Positions 23,434 through 31,892 of a stretch of DNA of 64,000 bases are shown here, piece after piece; within the stretch, counting starts at the first letter, position 1; each line of letters opens with the position of its first letter. Below the pieces are notes generated by a model. The model did not search any database and had not been told where the DNA came from. It was given only the letters and a program-made list of their open reading frames with translations. Made by a program: the position numbers and the translations under genes. This DNA comes from Mycobacterium terramassiliense (lineage in GTDB: Bacteria > Actinomycetota > Actinomycetes > Mycobacteriales > Mycobacteriaceae): positions 1,089,772 through 1,153,771 of the forward strand of contig NZ_LT717701.1 in the NCBI RefSeq assembly GCF_900157385.1, in the 5' to 3' direction.

Positions 23434-24960
23434 GTGACCGTCCAGGAGCCCGAGCAGGACCTGAACTCCCCCCGTGAAGAGTGCGGCGTATTCGGGGTAT
23501 GGGCCCCGGGCGAGGAAGTCGCCAAACTCACCTACTACGGCCTCTACGCGCTGCAGCATCGCGGGCAGGAAGCCGCGGGAATCGCCGTCGCCGACGGATC
23601 CCAGGTATTGGTCTTCAAAGACCTCGGCCTGGTCAGCCAGGTGTTCGACGAGCAAACGCTGGCCGCGATGCAGGGCCACGTCGCGATCGGGCACTGCCGC
23701 TACTCCACCACGGGCGACACGACGTGGGAGAACGCGCAGCCGGTGTTCCGCAACACCGCCGCCGGCACCGGGGTTGCCTTGGGGCACAACGGGAATCTGG
23801 TCAACACTGCCGAACTCGCCACACGCGCGCGCGACGCGGGCTTGATCGGCACCCGATGCCCGGCCCCCGCCACGACCGACTCCGACATCCTGGGCGCGCT
23901 GCTGGCCCACGGCGCGGCCGATTCCACGCTGGAACAGGCGGCGCTGGAACTGCTGCCGACCGTGCGCGGGGCCTTCTGCCTGACGTTCATGGACGAGAAC
24001 ACGCTGTATGCGTGCCGCGATCCGTTCGGGGTGCGGCCGCTGTGCCTCGGACGGCTGGACCGCGGCTGGGTGGTGGCGTCCGAAACCGCCGCGCTCGACA
24101 TCGTCGGCGCCTCGTTCGTGCGCGACATCGAGCCGGGCGAGCTGCTGGCCATCGACGCCGACGGCGTGCGTTCGACGCGATTCGCCAATCCCGAGCCCAA
24201 GGGGTGCGTCTTCGAATACGTCTATCTGGCACGACCGGACAGCACGATCGCGGGCCGATCGGTGCACGCCACCCGGGTCGAGATCGGGCGCCGGCTGGCG
24301 CGCGAAAGCCCCGTGGAAGCCGACCTGGTGATCGGCGTGCCCGAATCGGGCACCCCGGCCGCCGTCGGATACGCCCAGGAGTCCGGGATCCCGTATGGCC
24401 AGGGCCTGATGAAGAACGCCTACGTCGGGCGCACCTTCATCCAGCCCTCGCAGACCATCCGCCAGCTCGGCATCCGGCTTAAGCTCAACCCGCTCAAAGA
24501 GGTGATCCGCGGCAAGCGGCTGATCGTCGTCGACGACTCGATCGTGCGGGGCAACACCCAGCGGGCCCTGTTGCGCATGCTGCGCGAGGCCGGCGCCCTC
24601 GAAGTGCACGTGCGCATCGCGTCGCCGCCGGTGAAGTGGCCGTGCTTCTACGGCATCGACTTCCCGTCGCCGGCCGAGTTGATCGCCAACGCCGTGGAAG
24701 ACAAAGAGGAAATGCTCGAGGCGGTGCGGCACGCCATCGGGGCCGACACGCTGGGCTACGTCTCGCTGCGGGGGCTGGTCGCGGCCTCCGAGCAGCCGGG
24801 GTCGCGGCTGTGCACCGCCTGCTTCGACGGCAAGTATCCGATCGAACTGCCCGGGGAAAACGCGCTGGGCAAGAACGTCATCGAGCACATGCTCACCAAC
24901 GCCGCGCGCGGAGCCGCGTTCGACGACCTGGCGCCCGATGAAGTTCCCGTCGTGCGCTGA
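23434..24960 (+). CDS. purF: Amidophosphoribosyltransferase
   Basis: A 508-residue PurF, which commits PRPP to purine synthesis by making phosphoribosylamine. The N-terminal glutaminase nucleophile is Cys17 in EECGVFGVW, so residues 1-16 are a propeptide to be cleaved. The PRPP-binding loop is LIVVDDSIVRGNT. The cluster of Cys in VKWPCFYGID, RLCTACFDGKY and the early region fits the 4Fe-4S class found in Gram-positive bacteria. Starts at GTG 23434 behind AGGGAG. purM follows 71 bp later. Confidence 0.96.
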   Translation: MTVQEPEQDLNSPREECGVFGVWAPGEEVAKLTYYGLYALQHRGQEAAGIAVADGSQVLVFKDLGLVSQVFDEQTLAAMQGHVAIGHCRYSTTGDTTWENAQPVFRNTAAGTGVALGHNGNLVNTAELATRARDAGLIGTRCPAPATTDSDILGALLAHGAADSTLEQAALELLPTVRGAFCLTFMDENTLYACRDPFGVRPLCLGRLDRGWVVASETAALDIVGASFVRDIEPGELLAIDADGVRSTRFANPEPKGCVFEYVYLARPDSTIAGRSVHATRVEIGRRLARESPVEADLVIGVPESGTPAAVGYAQESGIPYGQGLMKNAYVGRTFIQPSQTIRQLGIRLKLNPLKEVIRGKRLIVVDDSIVRGNTQRALLRMLREAGALEVHVRIASPPVKWPCFYGIDFPSPAELIANAVEDKEEMLEAVRHAIGADTLGYVSLRGLVAASEQPGSRLCTACFDGKYPIELPGENALGKNVIEHMLTNAARGAAFDDLAPDEVPVVR

Positions 24961-25031
24961 CCCTGTGGGTTCTCGTTGGTTCACAGACGCGTGATACCGG
25001 CGCCGAGCGCAGCCCGGTAGCCTTTATCGCG

Positions 25032-26126
<1,095 letters not shown>

Positions 26127-26162
26127 TGGCCGAAACTGGCCGAGACTGAGTCGTAACGAGCA

Positions 26163-26191
26163 CTGTGCCGATGCTCAGCGCATCGGCACAG
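26163..26191. terminator. Bidirectional hairpin terminator between purM and DUF3073 gene
   Basis: Perfect 12-bp stem CTGTGCCGATGC (26163-26174) with GCATCGGCACAG (26180-26191), loop of 5 bases, lying between convergent genes. The symmetrical stem can end transcription from both sides. A weak T-rich tract (GGTTTCC) follows on the plus side. Confidence 0.8.
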
Positions 26192-26203
26192 CGGTTTCCG
26201 GTC

Positions 26204-26398
26204 CTAGCGGCGCCACTCGTCGTGGTCGTCCCAAGAATTGCCCGCGGGTAGTCCGTCCGAGTCGTCCAGTTCGTTGGATTCGTCGGCGTCCGTTCCCGAC
26301 AGCTCGCGCTGAAGCCGCTGGAAGTCGGTCTGCGGGGAACTGTATTTGAGTTCTCGAGCAACCTTGGTCTGCTTTGCCTTCGCCCGGCCGCGGCCCAT
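26204..26398 (-). CDS. DUF3073 family small basic-acidic protein (Rv0810c-like)
   Basis: A 64-residue protein with a basic N-terminus (MGRGRAKAKQTKVARELKYSS) and an acidic C-terminus (ADESNELDDSDG, then DDHDEWRR). This is the actinobacterial DUF3073 layout, commonly next to purM. No enzymatic motif exists; nucleic-acid association by the basic part is plausible but unproven. It starts at ATG 26398 after AGGGGG on the minus strand. It is convergent with purM across the 26163-26191 terminator. Confidence 0.9.
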   Translation of the reverse strand: MGRGRAKAKQTKVARELKYSSPQTDFQRLQRELSGTDADESNELDDSDGLPAGNSWDDHDEWRR

Positions 26399-26545
26399 GG
26401 GGGAACCCCCTCGCGCAATAACGGAGCGGCCTAACGAGTAGGCGGCTCCGATCTCTTGGTGTCGTTATTGTCCTGCCGACAGTTTACCGTGCCTTACGGT
26501 CGGGTGTCGGCGACCCCTGCCCGCTGTGGCGGACCTCATCGAGGA

Positions 26546-27640
26546 TTATCTCGCACCGCCCCGCAACCGTTCAACGGCTCGCCGGCCCGCACCGACGTGT
26601 TCCGTGGCGGGCAGCGAATCGGCGTCGATGACCGCGGCGACCGCGGCCTCGGGGCCGGTCGTCAACGCGGTGTCGGCCGGCACCCCGCGCTTGAGTAATG
26701 CCAGCGCCACCGGCCCGAGGTCCACATGATCGACGACGGTTCCGAGCCGCCCGATGGCACGACCGCCGGCCAGCACCGCATCACCCGTCGAGGGCCGCTC
26801 GACCGAGCCGTCGAGGTGCAACAGCACCAGCATCCGAGGCGGTTTACCGAGGTTGTGCACCCGCGCAACGGTCTCCTGCCCGCGATAGCAGCCCTTGTCC
26901 AGATGTACCGCCCCCTCACCGGGACCGCCGATCCAACCCACCTCGTGGGGGATCGTGCGCTCGTCGGTGTCGACGCCGAGGCGCGGGCGCAGCGCCGCCA
27001 CCCGGTGGGCTTCGTAGGCCCACACCCCGGCCGGCCGCAACCCGGCCCGGGTCAGGCGGTTCAGCCAGCCGGCCGCCTCGCCGCGCGGCACCACCAGGTC
27101 CAGCTCGATCGGGCCCGCGGGTGCGGCGGGCATCCGCCGCACAAAACCGCCCCCGGGGACCGAAACCGCGGTGAGCTCGGCGGGGAGGGCGTCAAGGCCG
27201 AGCGCGTCGAGCACCGCGCGGTCCGCCAGCCGCGGACCCAGCAGCGACAACACCGCCATGTCCGCGCCGGCCGGGGTGACCTCGGACCAGAAGACCATCT
27301 TGCGCAGATAGGCCAGCAGCGGCTCGCCCCGCCAGGGCTCGGTGTCGAGGTACGTCGTGCCGCCCAGCTCCGTCTGGATCCAGTGGTCCTCGACGCGGCC
27401 CTGGCCGTCGAGGCTGAGGTTCTGCGTGCTGGCGCCCTCGGCGAGTTCGCTCACGTGCTGGGTGGAGATGCTGTGCAGCCAGGCCTGCCGGTCCTTGCCG
27501 GTGAGGGTGAGCACCGCGCGGTGTGAGCGGTCGATCACCACCGCCTCGGTCTCGGCGGCGCGCTGCTCGCCGAGCGGATCGCCGTAATGCCAGACCGCGC
27601 CGGCGTCGGGGCCGGGATCGGGTGCGGGAACTGCAGTCAC
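26546..27640 (-). CDS. Folate-binding YgfZ-type protein (GcvT-related, Rv0811c-like)
   Basis: A 364-residue YgfZ/GcvT-family protein. The diagnostic motif is KGCYRGQETVAR (about residues 251-262), with the Cys needed for folate-dependent repair or assembly of Fe-S clusters in E. coli YgfZ. The N-terminus (AVVIDRSHRAVLTLTGKDR) matches the GcvT-like beta region. The expected role is folate-linked Fe-S cluster maintenance, inferred from the family. It is divergent from pabC at 27684 with a 43-bp gap, linking two folate genes. Confidence 0.9.
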   Translation of the reverse strand: MTAVPAPDPGPDAGAVWHYGDPLGEQRAAETEAVVIDRSHRAVLTLTGKDRQAWLHSISTQHVSELAEGASTQNLSLDGQGRVEDHWIQTELGGTTYLDTEPWRGEPLLAYLRKMVFWSEVTPAGADMAVLSLLGPRLADRAVLDALGLDALPAELTAVSVPGGGFVRRMPAAPAGPIELDLVVPRGEAAGWLNRLTRAGLRPAGVWAYEAHRVAALRPRLGVDTDERTIPHEVGWIGGPGEGAVHLDKGCYRGQETVARVHNLGKPPRMLVLLHLDGSVERPSTGDAVLAGGRAIGRLGTVVDHVDLGPVALALLKRGVPADTALTTGPEAAVAAVIDADSLPATEHVGAGRRAVERLRGGAR

Positions 27641-27683
27641 ACGACAACTCTACGGACCCGGCGCGCGGCTAGGCTTACCCTCC

Positions 27684-28568
27684 ATGGCCGACCGGACGGG
27701 TGTGATCGTCACGCTGGACGGTGGGATCCATCCGCCGGGGACGCCGCTGCTGCACGCCGACGACCTGGCCGCGGTCCGCGGCGACGGGATCTTCGAGACG
27801 CTGCTGATCCGCGACGGCCGGGCCTGCCTGGTGGAGTCGCATCTGCAGCGGCTCACCCATTCGGCCAAATTGATGGACCTGCCCGCGCCGGACCTTCCCG
27901 GCTGGCGGCATGCCATCGAGGAGGCCACGCGCCGGTGGGCCGCGGGCACCGCCGACGAAGGCGCGATGCGCCTGATCTACAGCCGCGGCCGCGAAAGCGG
28001 TTCGGCGCCGAGCGCCTACGTGATGGTCAACCCCGTCCCGGACAGGGTGACCGCGGTTCGCCGCGACGGGCTCGCGGCGATCACCCTCGACCGCGGGTTG
28101 CCGGCCAACGCCGCCGACGCCATGCCGTGGCTGCTGGCCGGCGCCAAAACGCTGTCCTACGCGGTCAACATGGCCGCCCTGCGGCACGCCGACCGCCAGG
28201 GCGCCGGCGACGTCATCTTCGTCAGCTCCGACGGCTACATCCTGGAGGGCCCCCGCTCGACGGTGGCGATCGCCACCGACGCCGGCGCGGACGGCACCCC
28301 CTGCCTGCTGACCCCGCCGCCCTGGTACCCGATCCTGCGGGGCACCACGCAACAGGCCCTCTTCGAGGTGGCGCGGGCCAAGGGCTACGACTGCGACTAC
28401 CGCGCGCTGCGGGCCGCGGATCTGCATGCCGCCCAGGGGATCTGGCTGATATCGAGCATGACCCTGGCGGCGCGCGTGCACACGCTGGACGGTCGGCGGC
28501 TGCTGCGGTCTCCGATCGCCACCGAATTCGCCGAACTGGTCGACGCGGCCATCGTCAGCGATCGCTGA
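27684..28568 (+). CDS. pabC: Aminodeoxychorismate lyase (class IV PLP enzyme)
   Basis: A 294-residue fold-type IV PLP enzyme, equivalent to Rv0812, converting aminodeoxychorismate to p-aminobenzoate for folate synthesis. The PLP lysine is Lys155 in LAGAKTLSYAVN, with GDGIFETLLI at the N-terminus and VIFVSSDGYILEGPRSTVAI as the cofactor-phosphate region. Branched-chain or D-amino acid aminotransferases share this fold, so the assignment relies on synteny and length. Starts at ATG 27684; a TAGGCT -10-like element ends 8 bases before, so the mRNA may have a very short or no leader. Confidence 0.82.
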   Translation: MADRTGVIVTLDGGIHPPGTPLLHADDLAAVRGDGIFETLLIRDGRACLVESHLQRLTHSAKLMDLPAPDLPGWRHAIEEATRRWAAGTADEGAMRLIYSRGRESGSAPSAYVMVNPVPDRVTAVRRDGLAAITLDRGLPANAADAMPWLLAGAKTLSYAVNMAALRHADRQGAGDVIFVSSDGYILEGPRSTVAIATDAGADGTPCLLTPPPWYPILRGTTQQALFEVARAKGYDCDYRALRAADLHAAQGIWLISSMTLAARVHTLDGRRLLRSPIATEFAELVDAAIVSDR

Positions 28569-28621
28569 GCGCTGAATTCGGTTGTCGCTTCGCGCAATGG
28601 CGGGTAACTTCGGCCGTACAC

Positions 28622-28792
28622 AAGGAAGGAGGTGGTCCGCGAATTGATAGCTTCATGGACATGTGAGGTGGCTACGCGCTAGCTGCACTGGCTCGGAAGA
28701 GTCGGCGTTCAACGCACGCTGGCGAATTCCCCGTAGCCACCCGGCCCCCGAGCTTCCGGTCAGTCCAACCAGGAGCTTTTGCTCGGGGGCCG
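28622..28792 (+). ncRNA. Candidate structured RNA with a short ORF and two long hairpins
   Basis: This gap between convergent pabC and the nitrobindin gene holds: a very strong Shine-Dalgarno tract (AAGGAAGGAGG, 28622-28632); a short ORF (TTG 28644 or GTG 28632 to TAG 28682, ending TCEVATR); a hairpin with perfect 10-bp stem GGTGGCTACG (28667-28676) and CGTAGCCACC (28732-28741); and a second hairpin with perfect 12-bp stem CGGCCCCCGAGC (28742-28753) and GCTCGGGGGCCG (28781-28792). The stop codon of the sORF falls inside the first hairpin. A cis-acting leader, small RNA or peptide gene are all possible. Strand is inferred from the SD. Confidence 0.5.
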
Positions 28793-28818
28793 CTCCATGT
28801 CAGGACACTGGCGGGCGA

Positions 28819-29466
28819 CTATCCGGCAAAGCGCGACAGCCGCGCCGAAAGATGCGGCACCAGGCCGCCGTCGGCGTCCACCCGCTCCTCGACGTAGGCC
28901 AGATCACCGCCTTCGACGATCCCGTACAGGCGCTTGGCGCCACCGACCAGGAGGCCGGAACGACTGCGGGCCAGGGCGTCCGTGGCGAGTTCCCACGACG
29001 ATTGCGTGCGGGGCCGCCCATAGAACAACTCGATGTAACCGGCCGAATGGGCCAACAACAGCTCGATGGCCTGCGATTCGGTCGGATCGTCGGGGTCGCT
29101 GACGAAGCGCCAGAAGCCGCTCTCGCGCAGGCCGGGTTCCTGGTAGTTGCCCGTGTCGTCGAGCCGCCAGGACCGCGCTTCCCAATTGAGATAGTCGCCG
29201 CCGTCGTGGCTGACCACGATCTGCTGGCCGAACCGATAGTCCCCGTCGTGTCCGCGGCCCTCGCCCTCGCCGCGCCACACTCCGACCAGCGGCAGCAGCG
29301 CCAGCAGCGCGTCGTTGAGGTTGGCACCTTCGCGCAGGTTCGCGGTGTCGGCGGGGACCGGCAGGTCGTCGAAGGCCGGGATGTTGCGGGCAGCGGTCAC
29401 CTTGGCGCGTTCGGCGGCGGCAGCCACGGCGCGGTCGCCGGAAGCCGTGGGATCGTCGGAACTCAC
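28819..29466 (-). CDS. Nitrobindin / FABP-like heme protein (Rv0813c-like, peroxynitrite isomerase type)
   Basis: A 215-residue beta-barrel protein. The THAP4/nitrobindin motif GxWxGEGxG is seen in GVWRGEGEGRGHDGDY (about residues 62-77), and the C-terminal LSARLSRF segment with VPHLS supplies the expected proximal His for ferric heme. Relatives bind nitric oxide or isomerise peroxynitrite to nitrate. Starts at GTG 29466, overlapping the stop of a tiny upstream membrane-peptide gene by 4 bp (GTGA), so translation is coupled. It is convergent with pabC. Confidence 0.87.
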   Translation of the reverse strand: MSSDDPTASGDRAVAAAAERAKVTAARNIPAFDDLPVPADTANLREGANLNDALLALLPLVGVWRGEGEGRGHDGDYRFGQQIVVSHDGGDYLNWEARSWRLDDTGNYQEPGLRESGFWRFVSDPDDPTESQAIELLLAHSAGYIELFYGRPRTQSSWELATDALARSRSGLLVGGAKRLYGIVEGGDLAYVEERVDADGGLVPHLSARLSRFAG

Positions 29467-29567
29467 GACTCGTCAGTGATGAGCCGGTAGAGGGTGTACA
29501 GCGCGAACCATGAGATGACCACGACCGATATGACCAGCATGATCTCGAAGAAGAGCACCACGCACAC
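29463..29567 (-). CDS. Small single-span membrane peptide, coupled to nitrobindin
   Basis: On the minus strand a 34-codon frame from GTG 29567 (or the GTGs at 29561 and 29558) encodes mainly hydrophobic residues: VLFFEIMLVISVVVISWFAL, then YTLYRLITDES. It is one clear transmembrane helix with a short charged tail. The TGA overlaps the GTG of the nitrobindin gene by 4 bases, strong evidence that it is translated. The exact start is uncertain. It may anchor or partner the heme protein; no family is known to me. Confidence 0.65.
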   Translation of the reverse strand: MCVVLFFEIMLVISVVVISWFALYTLYRLITDES

Positions 29568-29609
29568 GAGTCTATTCGTGCCGCGCGGCCGCCGGGGTCG
29601 GCCGGTCCG

Positions 29610-29912
29610 TCAGGCGATCTTGACGTCGACCTCGTGAATGCCCGCACCGGAGGGCGCCACCACGGCGTCGCCGTTGCCGATCGGGGACAGCGCGCGCAGC
29701 GTCCAGGACCCGGGTGCGGCGAAGAAGCGGAAGTCACCGGTGGCCGACGCGACCACCTCGGCCGTGAACTCGTCCGAGGAGTCCAGCAGGCGGACGAACG
29801 CGCCACCCACCGCCTGGCCGGCGCCGTCCACAACGCGTCCGGTGATGACCGTTTCCTTCTCCAGATCGACGCTGGCGGGCAACGTCAGTCCTTGCTTCGG
29901 TCCAGAGCACAT
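29610..29912 (-). CDS. sseC: SseC-type DUF1416 protein (Rv0814c-like)
   Basis: A 100-residue DUF1416 protein found next to mycobacterial CysA-type sulfurtransferases. The start at ATG 29912 (MCSGPKQGLTLPASVDLEKE) is chosen because it sits 1 bp after the cysA stop and gives the known length. A carboxypeptidase-regulatory-like beta sandwich is suggested by TGRVVDGAGQAVGGAFVRLL. Its role is thought to be linked to thiosulfate/sulfur transfer, but the biochemical function is unknown. It is the last gene of the sulfur operon. Confidence 0.88.
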   Translation of the reverse strand: MCSGPKQGLTLPASVDLEKETVITGRVVDGAGQAVGGAFVRLLDSSDEFTAEVVASATGDFRFFAAPGSWTLRALSPIGNGDAVVAPSGAGIHEVDVKIA

Positions 29913-29913
29913 A

Positions 29914-30747
29914 TCAGCTTCCCAACTCGATCGGGGCACCCACCAGGGAGCCGTATTCCGTCCAACTGCCGTCGTAGTTCTTGACGTTTTTGTGGCCGAG
30001 TAATTCCCGCAGCACGAACCAGGTGTGCGACGAGCGTTCCCCGATGCGGCAGTACGCGATGGTTTCCTTCGTGCCGTCCAGCCCGGCGTCGGCGTAGATC
30101 TTGGCCAATTCCTCGTCGGACTTGAAGGTGCCGTCCTCGTTGGCGGCCCTGCTCCACGGCACGTTGATCGCGCCGGGGACGTGGCCGGGCCGCTGGCTTT
30201 GCTCCTGCGGCAGGTGTGCCGGCGCCAGGATCTTGCCCGAAAACTCGTCGGGGGAGCGCACGTCGACCAGGTTCTTGACGTTGATCGCCGCGATCACCTC
30301 GTCGCGGAAGGCCCGGATGCTGTTGTCCGGCGCCGCCGCGGTGTAGGAGGTGGCCGGCCGGTTCACCGTGTCGGTGGTCAGCGGGCGCCCGTCGAGTTCC
30401 CATTTCTTGCGTCCGCCGTCGAGCAACTTGACGTCGGCGTGGCCGTACAGCTTGAAATACCAGTAGGCGTAGGCGGCGAACCAGTTGTTGTTGCCGCCGT
30501 AGAGGACCACCGTGTCGTCGTTGGAGACGCCGCGGTCGGACAGCAGTTTGGAGAACTGCTGTGCGTCCACGAAATCGCGCTTGACGGGGTCCTGCAGATC
30601 GGTGCGCCAGTCCAGCTTGATTGCGCCGGCGATGTGGCCGGTGTCGTAGGCGCTGGCGTCCTCGTCCACTTCGACGAAGACGACGTTTCCGGCATCGAGA
30701 TTGCTCTCGGCCCAGTCCGCGGAGACCAGGACGTCGGAGCGTGCCAT
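29914..30747 (-). CDS. cysA2: Thiosulfate sulfurtransferase (rhodanese), CysA2/CysA3 type
   Basis: A 277-residue two-domain rhodanese that moves sulfane sulfur from thiosulfate to acceptors. The catalytic Cys233 lies in the C-terminal domain in AYCRIGERSSHTW; the N-terminal domain has no Cys in the corresponding place (VLYGGNNNW), as expected for the inactive half. ATG 30747 follows GGAA at 30754-30757 on the minus strand. It lies between DUF4395 and sseC with short gaps, and the polycysteine sORF upstream points to cysteine-responsive control of this operon. Confidence 0.93.
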   Translation of the reverse strand: MARSDVLVSADWAESNLDAGNVVFVEVDEDASAYDTGHIAGAIKLDWRTDLQDPVKRDFVDAQQFSKLLSDRGVSNDDTVVLYGGNNNWFAAYAYWYFKLYGHADVKLLDGGRKKWELDGRPLTTDTVNRPATSYTAAAPDNSIRAFRDEVIAAINVKNLVDVRSPDEFSGKILAPAHLPQEQSQRPGHVPGAINVPWSRAANEDGTFKSDEELAKIYADAGLDGTKETIAYCRIGERSSHTWFVLRELLGHKNVKNYDGSWTEYGSLVGAPIELGS

Positions 30748-30783
30748 GGTGGGTGTTCCTTTCGATTGCTTGTGACGTAGGGG

Positions 30784-31248
30784 TTATGCGGAGATCGGTC
30801 GAAAGCGTGCGACCAACGGGTAGAGCTGGCAGCCCAGGCAGATGCCGAAGGCCGCGTTGAGGAAGGCGGCCACCAACGCGGCCGCGGTGGCGATCAGGCC
30901 GAGCACAAAGGCGCCGACGGCGAATCCCACGACACCGACGACCGCGAAGATCAGGCCGACGAGTTGGGCAAACTTCAGCGGCGCGACGGGTTCGCGTTCC
31001 GTGACGGGTCCCAGGCGGGGCGCCACGGCGCGGGCAAACACGCGCCCGTAGGGGTGGCGCCGGGGCCCGCCGAGGGCGCCGACCGCGAAGATCAGGGCCT
31101 GCGCCCCCAGAATGACGGCAGCCGCCAACGGGCTGGCGGCTGACACAATGAGCGTGAGCAAGAGGACCGCGGACGTCACCCAGGCGGCGAACCTGGGCCC
31201 GCGCACGTCGACGCGGTCGGGCTCCACTGCGGTATTGCTGCTTGGCAC
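30784..31248 (-). CDS. DUF4395 membrane protein
   Basis: A 154-residue protein with about four membrane helices (AWVTSAVLLLTLIVSAASPL, AAAVILGAQALIFAVGAL, FAQLVGLIFAVVGVVGF and FVLGLIATAAALVAAFLN) and a conserved CxxC near the C-terminus (GICLGCQLYPL). DUF4395 proteins are regularly next to rhodanese and thioredoxin genes, so a membrane sulfur or thiol function is plausible. It starts at GTG 31248 behind AGGAG. It is first in the minus-strand operon DUF4395-cysA-sseC after the sORF. Confidence 0.87.
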   Translation of the reverse strand: MPSSNTAVEPDRVDVRGPRFAAWVTSAVLLLTLIVSAASPLAAAVILGAQALIFAVGALGGPRRHPYGRVFARAVAPRLGPVTEREPVAPLKFAQLVGLIFAVVGVVGFAVGAFVLGLIATAAALVAAFLNAAFGICLGCQLYPLVARFRPISA

Positions 31249-31353
31249 GGGACTACTCCTAGAAATTCTTGTTGCGCGGAAAGCCGGGGGGCACGCCTTG
31301 GAAGCCTGGGTAGGGGTCCGAAGCTGCTCCGAGTGCGCGCGGGGCGCTGCTAC

Positions 31354-31446
31354 TCAACAGCTACAGCAACAACAACAACAACCCGCGATGCGGCACAGAT
31401 CGACTGCGCGACGCGTGGTGAGCATGGGCTCCAGGCGGGCTGACAC
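31354..31446 (-). CDS. Polycysteine leaderless short ORF (cysteine attenuator)
   Basis: A 30-codon sORF starting at GTG 31446 and ending TGA 31354. Its last residues are CRIAGCCCCCCSC, that is six consecutive Cys codons plus two more Cys nearby. An in-frame ATG at 31425 gives a shorter form. A -10-like TAAGCT (31459-31454) ends 7 bases before the GTG, so the mRNA most likely begins at the start codon. Published work in mycobacteria describes leaderless polycysteine sORFs upstream of sulfur operons that act as cysteine-responsive attenuators. This one stands 105 bp before DUF4395-cysA-sseC and fits that type exactly. Confidence 0.88.
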   Translation of the reverse strand: MSARLEPMLTTRRAVDLCRIAGCCCCCCSC

Positions 31447-31453
31447 GTCGGCA

Positions 31454-31459
31454 AGCTTA
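31454..31459 (-). promoter_or_regulatory. -10 element of the polycysteine sORF
   Basis: TAAGCT read on the minus strand, 7 bases before GTG 31446. This is the TANNNT consensus and spacing of mycobacterial leaderless promoters. It lies in the 29-bp gap after the thioredoxin gene, giving the sulfur operon its own promoter. Confidence 0.65.
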
Positions 31460-31475
31460 CCCAATGACGTGGTGC

Positions 31476-31892
31476 TCAGGCCAACAGAGGCTGCAGCGCC
31501 GAACGCAGGTCCGCGGCCTTGGGCACCCCGGAGGCGCGGTACCGCTGTCGTCCCTCGACATCGAAGATCAGCGTGGTGGGCAGCGACAGCACCGAGAAGC
31601 GCCGGGCCGTCGCCGGGTTGGCGTCCAGGTCGATCTCGACGTGGGCTACCTCGGCCATGTCCTCGCAGACCTGGCCGACCACCCGGCGAACACGATCGCA
31701 GGGCCCGCACCATGGGGCGCTGAAGTGCACGATGGTCGGCCCGCTCTGAGACAACGCCAGCTCGCCGGCGTCGGGTCCGCCGCCAGGATCGGCATGGATC
31801 TCGCGGACCCTTCCCGATGCGCGGGTCAACAGCCAACCGGCGACGGTAGCCACGGCGAGTGCTCCGACGATGGCCGCAAGCACGGTGATCAT
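31476..31892 (-). CDS. thiX: Membrane-anchored thioredoxin-like protein (ThiX / Rv0816c-like)
   Basis: A 138-residue protein. Residues about 3-22 form an N-terminal membrane anchor, followed by a thioredoxin fold with the active-site CGPC motif (Cys62 and Cys65) in HFSAPWCGPCDRVRR and the cis-Pro region SLPTTLIFDVEG. It can act as a disulfide reductase or as a partner of the rhodanese system. Starts at ATG 31892, overlapping the stop of the upstream LmeA-like gene by 4 bp. Confidence 0.9.
   Translation of the reverse strand: MITVLAAIVGALAVATVAGWLLTRASGRVREIHADPGGGPDAGELALSQSGPTIVHFSAPWCGPCDRVRRVVGQVCEDMAEVAHVEIDLDANPATARRFSVLSLPTTLIFDVEGRQRYRASGVPKAADLRSALQPLLA

Noticed and set aside
23326..24984. 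552-codon minus-strand frame opposite purF
   Set aside because: Shadow of purF with no family motif.
31366..31384. Simple CAA repeat as a microsatellite
   Set aside because: On the minus strand it is the Cys codon run of the sORF, so it is coding rather than a neutral repeat.
31447..31836. Longer 160-codon frame ending in the polycysteine stretch
   Set aside because: It overlaps thiX out of frame. The promoter spacing and the conserved type support the short leaderless ORF only.
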